Positions 41,901 to 53,900 of a stretch of DNA of 64,000 nucleotides are shown piece after piece. Under the pieces are notes generated by a model. The model saw nothing but the letters and a program-made list of their open reading frames with translations. It ran no database searches and was not told the DNA's origin. Source of the stretch: Gorsachius magnificus (Eukaryota; Chordata; Aves; Pelecaniformes; Ardeidae); contig CM067081.1 of NCBI GenBank assembly GCA_034008185.1, positions 200,492,510 to 200,556,509 on the forward strand, given 5' to 3'. The position numbers and the translations under genes are program-made. Each line of letters starts with the position of its first letter. The first letter of the stretch is position 1.

Positions 41901-44900
41901 AATTTAGATCACTCCCCAAAAAAACCAGGAGACCGGTCAACTTATTTTCATGAGGTCTCAATGAGTAAGAAATCTTAAGCAAAGGAGAATCAACCTATAC
42001 CTGCCTTCCCTTCCTTCCTTAATGTATATAAAAGTTGTAGTGTAATCCTGAAAATTTTCATGTGAATTAACTTATTTTGCTTCACTAACTGTTATATATT
42101 TATTGCTTATGTAGTGAAAATCTTTGTACTTTGTATGGAGAGAAATAAATTTTACTCAGGGGGCAGAAGGGGGAAATGTTACAATTTAAAGCATAATATT
42201 TGTATCGTTATATTTACTTTCTTCCATAAAATAGAAAGGGGCATGCCAAAGAGACATAATGCTTTTATTTGGAGGACAATACCAATAATACTTGTTTTGA
42301 AAATATATGAATTAATCTCTAGTTTTTTTATTTTTCAGGATCAACAGATTGCATATGCTATTCAACTGTTGGCATTTCTGATCCAGTAACATCAGCTCTT
42401 CATATTATTGTAGGTGGGTGGTCACAGTTCGCTATTTTGTTATGAAAATGATTAAAATAGCCAAAAATAGTAATTCCATTTAGTTCTTTCTGTATGATTG
42501 TGAAATATAATTTGAACGTAATGGCTGAGTTGAAATACAAAGCTTTGTCTGGGATTTAGGTCTCTGATTTGAAATACAGAATTGCTTTCTCTACATTGTT
42601 TTCAAGGGATTGTAATGTTTTGAAATTTTATATCTGATGCTTAAGTTTTCATGCATTCTGGCATGCTTTTGAAAATAGCAGTAAAATACAGTAAGCAGTG
42701 TAAGTTTCTATCTCTCTCAGAGAAAGCTATGACAAGTGCATGTACACTTGAATAACAGTGTTTTGTACTAGTTGCCCAATTGTCCTGTGCTTCCATGCCA
42801 AGTTAGAAGTATGGCCTCTGCTTGACTGGAATTAGCTGATAATTCCCCATTCTTACCATCTGTACGTCATATATTTGAGGAGGAACTAGGGAGGAAAACA
42901 ACTACTCTTCAATAAATACTTTTTGATAAGTTGTTATCAGTAGGAATCCTGACATTGCCACTTCTCAAAGTCCTCTAGTAATGGAGTCCCTGAACTGCAT
43001 GGAGGCTGAATCATAGAATCATTTGGTTGGAAAAGACCTTTAAGATCATCAAGTCCAACCGTACCTGTCCACTACTAAAGCAGGTCTCTGAGCACCTCAT
43101 CTACCTGTCTTTTAAATACCTCTGGGGATGGTGACTTGACGAGGTCCCTGGAGGACCGTTGACAGTATCACCCGTTCGAGTGCGTGATAACCCTTTCAGT
43201 GAAGAAATTTTTCCTAATATCTAATTTAAACCTCCCCTGCCACAACTTGAGGCCATTTCCTCTCGTCCTATCGCTTTTTCCTTGGCAGAAGAGACCAACA
43301 CCCACCTCCCTACACTGTCCTTTCAGGTGGTTGTAGAGGATGATAAGGTCTCCCATCAGCCTCCTCTTCTCCAGGCTAAACAACCCCAGTTCACTCAGCT
43401 GCTCCTCATAAGGCCCCTCACCAGCTTTGTTGCCCTTCTCTGGACACACTTCAGTGCCTCAATGCCCTTCTTGTAGTGAGGGGCCTAAAACTGAACACAG
43501 TATTCAAGGTGCAGCCTCACCAGGGCCAAGTAAAGGGGAAGGATGACTTCCCTGGTCCTGCTGGCCACACTATTTCTCATACAAGACAGGATGTTGCTGG
43601 CTCATATTCAGCCAGCTGTCGACCAGTATCCCCAGATCCCTCTCTGCCAAGCAGCTTTCCAGCCACTTCTCCCCAAGCCTGTAGCCTTGCATTGGGGTTG
43701 TTGTGACCCAAGTGTAGGACCCAGCACTTGGCCTTGTTGAACCTCATACAGGTGGCCTTGGCCCATTGATCCAGCCTGTCCAGATCCCTCTGTAGAGCCC
43801 TCCTACCCTCAAGCAGATCAACACTACCACCCAACTTGGTGTCATCTGCACCTGATTGAAGGTGCACTCAATCAACATCCAGATTGTTGATAAAGCTGTT
43901 AAACAGAACTGGCCCCAACACTGAGCCCTGGGGGACACCACTTGTGACTGTCCTCCAACTGGATTTAACTGCATTCAGCCCCACCTTTTGGGCCTGGCCA
44001 TCCAGCCAGTTTTTCAGCAAAGAGTATGCCTGTCCAGGCAATGGAGACAGCTTGGCATATTCAGTGCATTGTGATTTGTGGTGTCCATCCTATCTTGCCA
44101 CGTACTGAAGAATCGTAGTCACCCTGTTCTTAATACTGAATTTGAAAAATTGTGCGAGATAGTCTTTAGTTATAACGATGTTGCATAAGCATAAAGAATA
44201 GAATTTCCAAGTGATAATTATTTCATTATTACTTGTTATGGAGTCTTTAACAGTTGCAGTTCTAGGAGCTGTGTTGCAAAGGTTTACACGTGTGCTTCTC
44301 TGTTACTGACCTGTGGTTAAATCTGTTTAGGCCGTTGAACTAGGATTAGAGAGAGAGATGGACTTAGTACATCATAGTATTTTAGATGGATTATTAAACG
44401 TGCATATATACAGAAATATTTAGATTTTTAAGTGTTTCTCACTTATGTAAAGGGTTCTTCACAGTAGTCTATGATGGAAGGATGAGAGATGATGGGCATA
44501 AAGTGAAAAAGAAGAAAAAAGAAAAAAACCCAAACCAAACAAAAAACCTAACAAGCAAAGAAACACCATCACCCCCAAAACCCACCACCACTCCAAAGCT
44601 TACCCTATGAGGACATCAGAGAGGTTGTGTACTCTCTGTTCTTAGGGAGTTTCAGGACTTGACTGGATAAGCCCTGAGTAACATGATCTGACCTCATAGC
44701 TGAACCTACTGTGAGTGGATGATTTGATGAGAAACCTCCTAAGGCACCTTCCAGCTTGAATTATCCTCTGATAGTATGACATATGGGATTAAGCAGTATC
44801 TGGTAGATGTACAGATACTGCATTGGTCTCTTCTGTAACATCTCCTACTGCTATGTGATAAATGAGTGTAAATTCTTCATTATATATTTTTAGCATATTG

Positions 44901-47900
44901 ACCTTTCTTCTCTTTTAGTGCTTAATGCTGTTTTAATGCTAATCACATATTTAATATTTAAAATTATTTTTCCCTTTCTTCATGTATAAGAAATACATAT
45001 GCATATATATGACATATAAATGTTATGACATAAATACAACATATATTTTGTTTAAATATATAAATATAACATTATATAAATATAATGTTAAAGTTAATCA
45101 GCCTTAATAGAACCTTGCACTTCTAATTTTCATAGGTGACTGTCAGCCTCTGGATGTCTCTTCTGTACATCATAACAACACATTTTTGAAGTACTATGTG
45201 TCATTGCTGGGTTACGGTTTTTATGGAGATATATTAAAAGATAGTGAAAAGAAGCGGTGGATGGGTCCGATGAGATATGACTACTCAGGTAACTTGTGTA
45301 ATTATTACATTCTTTTGTCAGCATGTAAACATATTGGAGCAGTTGATACGCTCTCTCCAAACCAAGCTTCTCTGAAGCTTTGAAACATAAGAGACAGACT
45401 CAACCTGATTTTAAACTTGTGTTACCAAGTATGTTGGATCACATTATGTAAAGCTCCATAACTTGGGGGATAACATTAACAGTGTGCTCATTAAAGTTGT
45501 GTTGAACTTGACTATATAGCACAGTTAATTTATTAACTATCAGTTCATATTTTAAGTATTTTATGAGCTTTATAAAGAACTAAAAAGTTTATACTGAACT
45601 ATTAAAAATTATGCTGGAAGCAACCCTAATTCAAATTCGTTTAATAAGCTTTTTTAATTAATAAAATTGCTAGTGGTGCTCTGTGTTGTTAATATAAATG
45701 CATTGCTATATGTCACCTAGCTGCCTAAAAAGTAGTAACTTTTCTGTGCTAATAATTTTTACTTTCTTTTCAATCAGTTAGAGAGAGATAGGCACTCTTC
45801 TGTCTTGGACATTCAGCTGGTGTTAATTTTTCCTTCTTCCAGCACTGATTATCAAGAGAGCTGAGTGGTTTAGCCTAGTTAGCTAATTGTTGTGGTTTAA
45901 CCCGGCAGACAGCTGAACACCACACAGCCACTTGCTCACTCCCCCCCTCCTTCAGTGGGATGGGGGTGACAATCAGAAAAAAAGTAAAACCCATGGGTTG
46001 AGATAAAGACCATTTAATAAAATAGTAGAGGGGGAAAAAAGGTAAGAATAATAGAATATAAAGAATATACAAAACAAGTGATGCACAACGCAATTACTCA
46101 CCACCCGCTGACCGATGCCCAGCCTGTCCCGAGCAGTGGTCGCTCTCCCCAACTGGCCAATTCCCTGCCCTGAGCATGACGCCATATGGTCTGGAATAGC
46201 CCCCCCCCCCCCCCTGGCAGAGCAGGGGAGGCTGAAAAGCCCTTGACTGGTGTAAGCACTGCTCAGCAACAACTAAAGCATCAGAGTGTTATCAACATCT
46301 TCTCATACTAAATCCAAAACACAACACTATGCCAGCTGCTAGGAAGAAAATTAACTCTATCCCAGCTGAAACCAGGACACTAATATTTGGACAAATCTAT
46401 TCTACTAGAAGGTTGGGGGTTTTTTTTGCCTTCTTTGATTTGTTTTGTGTTAGGGCAAGAAGATACATAAGCAGAATTTAAGTGGTGTAGGCTTATTTAA
46501 GATTCAGCGGTGATGTACAGCTAAAATTTTTAGTTGGCTTTTAAAGATGTCAAGCAAAGTAATGGCATTACTGGTAAATGTTAAGAAGTTGGGGGGGTTA
46601 TTTCCTTGTCCTTTACAGTTTAAAACATCATAGAATCATAGAATCACCTCGGTTGGAAAAGACCTTTAAGATCATCGAGTCCAACTGTGACATGACACAA
46701 AGAGCTTGAGGAGAGTTGCTATTGGTTTGCAGTCCTCAGAGAAGGAACAATCAAGGGATGTATGCAGAGGTGTTCGTAGTGTGGATTTATTAATGGCAGT
46801 GCTGCTTAATACCTTTTTTTATGTAGGCTTCAAGACTTTTCTTTCTCATCATTACTATGAAGGAACAATTTCTTTTCAACCAGCAAAACACACGTTGGGA
46901 TCTCCGCGAGATAAAGAAAGCTGCAGAACAGGGTAGGCTAATGTTTATCTCGGGATATTTGACATGAACTATTTGAAAAGTCCTATACATAAACAGAAGT
47001 CACAGAAATGTTGTTTTTAATGTCAAAGCACTTACGCTGAAAGAGACGAGCTTTTAAAAAAGTTTATTGACTCATTAAAAAGTTTTATCATTTTGTCAGG
47101 TCAGTAAACAAAAATTAATAAAATTTTGTTAGCTTGTCCCCCACTCTCCCAATTTTAAATGAAACAGAGTATAACAAGCACGATACCCAGTTACAAGATG
47201 CTGAGGGTACTATGCTGTGTTACTGCTAATAAATGAAAAGTCTGGATGCCTCATAGCTTCTACAAATGGAAAAAACTATTCAAAAATTCTCAGATGTTCA
47301 CATTATAACTGGAGCTAGCAATGGTAGTGATTGTTTTAGTGCCGTGACAACTGCTGGCATGGCTTGTCCTAAGGATAGGTCCTCTCAGGAATCACCCTAT
47401 TTAGCCTTTTTTTATAGGCTGTTACTATGCTGTATAAATTCTGTGTGATATTCTTCACTTGTTTCTCCATTCAGGGGGCTTACCTTAGTCTCCCAGTGTT
47501 CCTTCCTTTCTCTTTGCTTTGAAGTTACACCCTAGTATTTATTATTCTTCTTCATATATGAGTGTAGCTATCAGAGATACGGTAGTTGTCACAGCAGCAA
47601 ACAGCACAGCAGGATACAGAGGAGCCAGAAACTTCAGCCAGAAACTACATGGAAATTGTTGAGACTGTGCTGTGACATGCTACAGATCAGTCTGCAGTAT
47701 TAGCTGGAGCAACTATCCTGATCCATCAAGTGCCTTGATGCAGGAGAAGCTCCAAAGGGAGAAAGCTGTTGTCCGGGTCTCTGTCAGGGAGTAAAGAGTG
47801 CCTGATGCCTCACGGCTGATTTTATACATCCAGGTAATTGCTGGAAGGGCATTAGGGCTGGGCACAAGCAATTCAGGAGAATCCTGAATGACAGTAATCG

Positions 47901-50900
47901 TGCAGATGATTGACAAGCTTACTAGGAAAAATGCTCTGCTGGTCTTGTTACAGAAATTGAAAGTGGGTGATGTGATGGTTGAGGGCAGTCTTGGCAGTGG
48001 TGACTGTGAAATTATAGAGTTTAAAATCCTGAGAGAACTAAGGAAGACAAAAAGTAAAATTACAACCCTGAACTTTAGGAGAGCAGATTTTGGTTTATTC
48101 AGGAATCTTGGCAAGATTCCATGGAAGACTGCCCTGGAGGATAGAGAGGCCCAGGAGAGTTGGTTGGTACCTCCTCAAAGCACAAGAAGAGTCCATTCTG
48201 ATACACAGAAACTTGAGTAAGCGTGACAGAAAACCAACATGGATAGGCAAGGACCTGAGAAGTAAAATGAAGGTGGAAGTGGAATGGGTTACTTCGGAAA
48301 ACCAGAGACATTGCCTAAACATGCAGGGATGGAACTGAGAAAGCCAGAGCTCAGGTGGAGTTGAAATCAGTGAGGGACATGAAGGGTGTTACTTCTTATG
48401 AAGGGATTATACAAGTATACCAATCATAACAAAAGGTTAAAGGAACTGTGGACCTGCTGCTTAGTGGTATGGGGAACCTAGGGTTAAAAGATATGGAAAA
48501 AGCTGGAAAATTACTCCTTTGCCCCAGTTTCCACTGATGTAGTCTGCCCCCAGGCTTTACAGGTCCCCAAGCCCGTGGATAAGTGGGTGTTACATACCTT
48601 GACTTTAGCAAGGCATTTGGTACTGTTTCCTGTAGTAGTCTTAAAACCAAATTGATGACGTGTGGACTAGATAAGTGGGTGGGTAGAAAACTGTCTAGAC
48701 TACCTAGAAAGGTTGTGAGTTCCAAGTTCAACTGTCATCCACTTGCTAACAGTGTCTCTCGGGCATCAATACCAGGGCTAATACTGTGCAACATCTTTAT
48801 TAATGACTTGGACCATGGCAGAGAGTGCATTCTCAGTAGTTTTATAGATGGTACCAGATTGGGAGGAGTGGTTTACATGTTGAAAGTCAGGGCTGCTATT
48901 CAGAGGGACCTTGGTGGGCTGAAGAAATCACTAATAGGAACCTTCTGAAGTTCAGGAGAGGCAAACATTGTGTATCTGGGGTGGAATAGTCCCATGCAGC
49001 AGTACTGACTGGCCATTGACTGTCTGGAAGGCAGCTCTGCCAAAAAGAACTTCAGGATCCTGGTGGACAACAGTTGTACCTGAGTCAGCAGTGTGTCCTT
49101 GCAGCTAGGAGGGACAGTTGCGTATTGGGCTTTCTAAGCAAGAGAGAAATCAACAGATCAGGATAAGTGGTTCTTCCCCAGTACTCAGCACTTGTGAGAC
49201 GGACTGGCTCCAGTATGTCCATGTCTTTCACTGTTATAGCAGTCAAATATTGGAACAGGTTGCCCAGAGGTCTTGTGGACTCTACCTTGCAGATATTCAA
49301 AACTTGACTGAACAAGACACTGAACACCTGGATCCTCTAAGACCTGCTTTGAGAAGAGGTTTTGGACCACATCAGAGGTCTCTTCCAACCTGTGTGATCA
49401 TAGAATCATAGAATGCTTTGGGTTGGAAGGGACCCCTAGAGGTCATCTAGTCCAACCCCCCTGCAGTGAGCAGGGACACCACTAACTAGATCAGGTTGCT
49501 CAGAGCCCCGTCCAACCTGGCCTTGAATGTTCCCAGGGATGGGGCCTCCACCACCTCTCTGGGCAACCCGTTCCAGTGTTTCACCACCCTCGTTGTAAAG
49601 AATTTCTTCCTTACATCCAGTCTAAACCTACCCTGTTTTAGTTTAAAACCATTACCCCTTGTCCTGACACAGCTGGCCCTACTAAAAAGATTATCCCCAT
49701 CTTTCCTATAGGCCCCCTTTAGGTACTGAAAGGCCATAATCAGGTCTCCCCGCAGCCTTCTCTTCTCCAGCCTGAACAAGCCCAATTCTCTCAGCCTGTC
49801 CTCATAGGAGAGGGGCTCCAGCCCTCGGATCATTTTTGTAGCCCTCCTCTGGACCCGCTCCAACAGTTCCATGCCCTTCTTGTGCTGAGGGCTCCAGAGC
49901 TGGACGCAGTACTCTAGGTGGGGTCTCACCAGAGCAGAGTAGAGGGGCAGAATCCCCTCCCTTGACCTGCTGGCCACGCTTCTCCTGATGCAGCCCAGGG
50001 TACAGTTGGCCTTCTGGGCTGCCAGCGCACATTGCCAGCTCATGTCCAGCTTTTCATCCACCAGCACCCCCAAGTCCCTCTTGGCAGGGCTGCTCTCGAT
50101 CCTTTCTTCCCCCAGCCTGTACTGATACCGGGGGTTACCCCGACCCAGGTGCATGACCTTGCACTTGGCCTTGTTGAACCTCATGAGGTTCACACAGGCC
50201 CACCTCTCCAGCCTGTCCAGGTCTCTCTGGATGACATCCCGTCCTTCTGGTGTGTGAGCTGCACCACTCAGTTTGGTGTCATCCGCAAACTTGCTGAGGG
50301 TGCACCCGATCTCGCTGTCTAAGTCATTGATGAATATATTAAACAGCACCGGTCCCAGTACAGACCCCTGAGGGACACCACTCGTCACCAGTCTCCATCC
50401 GGACATCGAGCCATTGACCACTACCCTCTAGATGCGACCATCCAGCCAGTTCCTTATCCACTGAACAGCCTACCCATCAAATCCATATCTCTCCAATTTA
50501 GAGAGAAGGATGTTGTGGGGGACCATGTCAAAGGCTTTGCAGAAGTCCAGATAGATGACATCCATTGGTTTTCCCTTGTCCACTGTTGTTGTCACTCCAT
50601 CATAGAAAGTCACTAGGTTCGTCAGGCAGGACTTGGCCTTGGTGAAGCCATGCTGGCTATCTCGAATTATCTCCCTGGCCTCCACATGCCTTAGCATAGC
50701 TTCTAGGAGGATCTGTTCCATGATCTTCCCAGGCACAGAGGTGAGGCTGACAGGTCAGTAGTTCCCAGGGTCTTCCTTTCTACCCTTTTTGAAAATGGGC
50801 ACAATGTTTCCCTTCTTCCAGTCACCAGGGACTTCACCTGACTGCCATGACTTTTCAAATATCATGGAGAGTGGCTTGGCGCCTACATCGGCCAATTCCC

Positions 50901-53900
50901 TCAGGACTCTGGGATGCATCTCATCGGGTCCCATGGACTTATGTGCGTTCAGGTTCCTCAGGTGGCCACGAACCTGATCTTCTCCTACAGCAGGAGGGGT
51001 TTTGTCCTCCCGGTCCCCCTCATGCCATCCATCAACTTGGGTGGGGTGGGGAGAGAGGTTGCCAGTGAAGACTGAGGCAAAAAAGTTGTTGAGTACCTCA
51101 GCCTTCTCCTCATCTGCTGTTACCAGCTTGCCAGTCTCGCTCATCAGCGGGGGTACGCTTTCTTTAACCATCCTTTTCTGGCCGATATACCTGTAGAAAC
51201 CCTTCTTGTTATTCTTTGCATCCCCAGCCAAGTTTAGCTCCCGCTGAGCCTTGGCCTTCCTGACCCCATTCCTACACAACCGGACCGCGTCCCTGTACTC
51301 TTCCCAGGATGCCTGTCCCTGCTTCCACTGCCTGTGCAGTTCCCTCTTCCTCCTTAGTTTGACCAGCATCTCTCGTCTCAGCCATGCCGGTCTCTTCCCT
51401 TCCTTGCCCGATTTCTTACACCTGGGGATCGAGAGCTCTTGCGCTCTGTGGATCACTTCCTTAAAGATCTGCCAGCTCTGTTCTGTTCCCCTGTCCCTGA
51501 GGACCATTTCCCAGGGAGTCCTTCCGACTGTCTCCTTGAGGAGCTGGAAGTTTGCTTTTTTAAAATTCAGGGTCCTGACTATACTCTTCATTCTTCCCAT
51601 TTCCCTCTGGAGCATGAGCTCTACATCATATGGCTCTATAATGCTGTTATTTCTGACATCCAGTAATCTTCAGCACTGCACTTAAGTACCTATACTGCCT
51701 GCAGGGCTGTGATGATTCATGCCACATCAGGGTTGTCAGTACCATGCTGCATCTTGTGGTGGGGCAAGGTCCTGTAATGATTGGGTAAAACAAGAAAGTT
51801 AAACTGAATAACAGTTTTGTTTTCAGGAACTGAATGGTATTTTTGTTTTCAGATGTTACATTTGCAAGAAAAGTGAACAACAGCTGGCAGAACAGCACAA
51901 GGAATGTGGATTAAAACATGAAGGTAATTTGTCATAAAAACAAAGATGGTGTAATATTATGCAAAATACTATTCTAAATATGTCAGTTCAAGTGTGTGTG
52001 TTTTGTTTTTTTAAACATTGTGAATTACTAGATAATCCACTGTTTCTTTAAATTAAGGACAAAAATTGTAAATATGTGAAAAATATTTAAGGTGTCTCCT
52101 CCACCCAAACCTCAGAAAATTCTGAGAAAATTCTACTAATTATTTGTATATTTCATTGTGTTGGGTTTCTTTTTTTTTTTTTTTTTAAGACACACATATT
52201 CTGTGAGCTAGGACTGCATTCTTTGTGAGAAGGACTTAACTGATAAACTGTGAGGTAGTATGGAAGGAAGCAGTTCATTAAGGTAACTTTTAGAATAGAT
52301 CAGGATTAAAAATTTGTGTTTGTTAGCACAAAAGTCACCCTATGTAAAGCTGTTTAGTAAATAAATATGAAATAGTGAACTTGGACAACTAATAACTGAT
52401 CTAGTGGACTTAAGTATTGCTGTATGATACCCCACCGATACTCGGTATAGATGATAAATGAGACTTTTCACCTCCTTCTCAAGTTATGTTATCCTTATTC
52501 TCTCCCCACCTCCACCCCCCATTCCAACCCCTGTGCACACTTCCATGGATTTTTTTTTTTTTGTTTGTGGCCATAGCTTTTCCTTCTTTTTGTTAAAACA
52601 ACTGTTAATATACTGGATTCTGTGTAGTCATCTTCCTAGTTGTATCTCTTTATGTCTGACTAGCGCATCCTATCGGGAAGCGCTGATACTGATACACTTG
52701 TGGCCTTGCTGGAGTAAGATACGCAGATTCAGTTGGCCAAGTTTCGCCTCTGTTCTCAGTTCGTCATCTTGGATAAACCACTCCTAAACAGCAGGCAGCC
52801 TTCCCATGGGTGCTTGCTTCTGCTTTTACTCTTTCTTTTTCTTTTTTCTTTCTCGTAGAGCCCAGTGCATAAAACTGTAATTTTCTTGACACAAACATTG
52901 GTCCTTATTACCTAGATTAGCTTATAATTACAGTTACTTTGCACAATATCTGTGCCAGGTTCTAGCCATTTGTTAGCAAAAAGAGTATCGTCATACAATA
53001 GAGATTCATTGGTACCATAAAGACTGTAGATAGATTTCTATGCCAACTTGAATTCCTGTTACCCATGCTTATATATAGTGCTTTCATCCCAGCTAATGCT
53101 TTCAGATCTTTGATATAGTCAGCAGATGGCCAGATTGGAGTATTTCTTGAGTTGTTTTAATTTATGCCCAGATTCAGCTAAAGAAATTGCTTTATATAAT
53201 ATTTTCCTAGGAGCTAAATCTGGTAGTAGGTTTTTTGGTAAGAAAAAAAAAATCTGTCTTTTTGAGAATTAACTGTAGCTAGAAATTGCCAACCTTTTTT
53301 CTTTTGTTTGTGTGTGGGTTGTTTGGTATTATTTGTGGGGGTTTTTTGTGTGTTTAGGTGGGGGTTTTGGTGTGTGGGGGTTGTTTTTTGGTTTTTTTTT
53401 TAAATCTGCCATTTTGATAGCTTTGATCCAGCAAAGGCAGAAGAAAGTTACAGGTTAGTGAGTGATGAAGACTGCTTTAGCCAGCATTGCACAAGACGTT
53501 AAGCAGCTGATTATGTAGGAGATTGTTTACTTAAATCCATTTTACTTCTGGTAGCTGGCTTTCTTTGCAGTCCAGTCTCTTCTCCATGCAGTACTGGTAA
53601 GCAAACAGTAACAATCAGGTACTCTTGATCTGCAGTAAAAAGGGGTTTTAAATCGCCACTTCAGATAAGCTTTTTACTCAGCAGAGTATATTGGCTGCCT
53701 CCTTCATTGTGCCTATTTGGTTTGTGTACAATTCAGGTAAGTTTAGAAGGATGCTTGCATTGACTGTCACCGAACATATTTGTATTATGCAGAGGTCTGT
53801 GCACGTGCTGAGTAAACTTGGAGTGCTGGTACTATATGCTGATTTTGGCAACTTGCAGTATATATACACAATAGACAGCTGAAATGAGTGCCGTTTATGC

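Larger units (their letters stand above)
42414..45135 (+). other. CERK intron 7
   Basis: 2.7 kb. It carries a minus-oriented CR1 (43012-44075), a decayed plus-oriented CR1 tail (about 44620-44790), an A/C-rich tract (about 44505-44595) and an AT-rich segment with a perfect hairpin (45067-45090) just before exon 8. Confidence 0.9.
45289..46826 (+). other. CERK intron 8
   Basis: 1.5 kb. A third of it is the solo LTR at 45888-46379; a short CR1 stub sits at 46627-46697. The remainder shows nothing. Confidence 0.9.
46933..51852 (+). other. CERK intron 9
   Basis: 4.9 kb, about three quarters of it CR1: an old sense copy (about 47880-49397) and a younger antisense copy (49399-51650) meeting tail to tail. 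46933-47700 shows nothing recognisable. Confidence 0.9.

Noticed and set aside
44990..45090. AT-rich repeats suspected to be a satellite
   Set aside because: Irregular units without a consistent period; only the local hairpin is exact.
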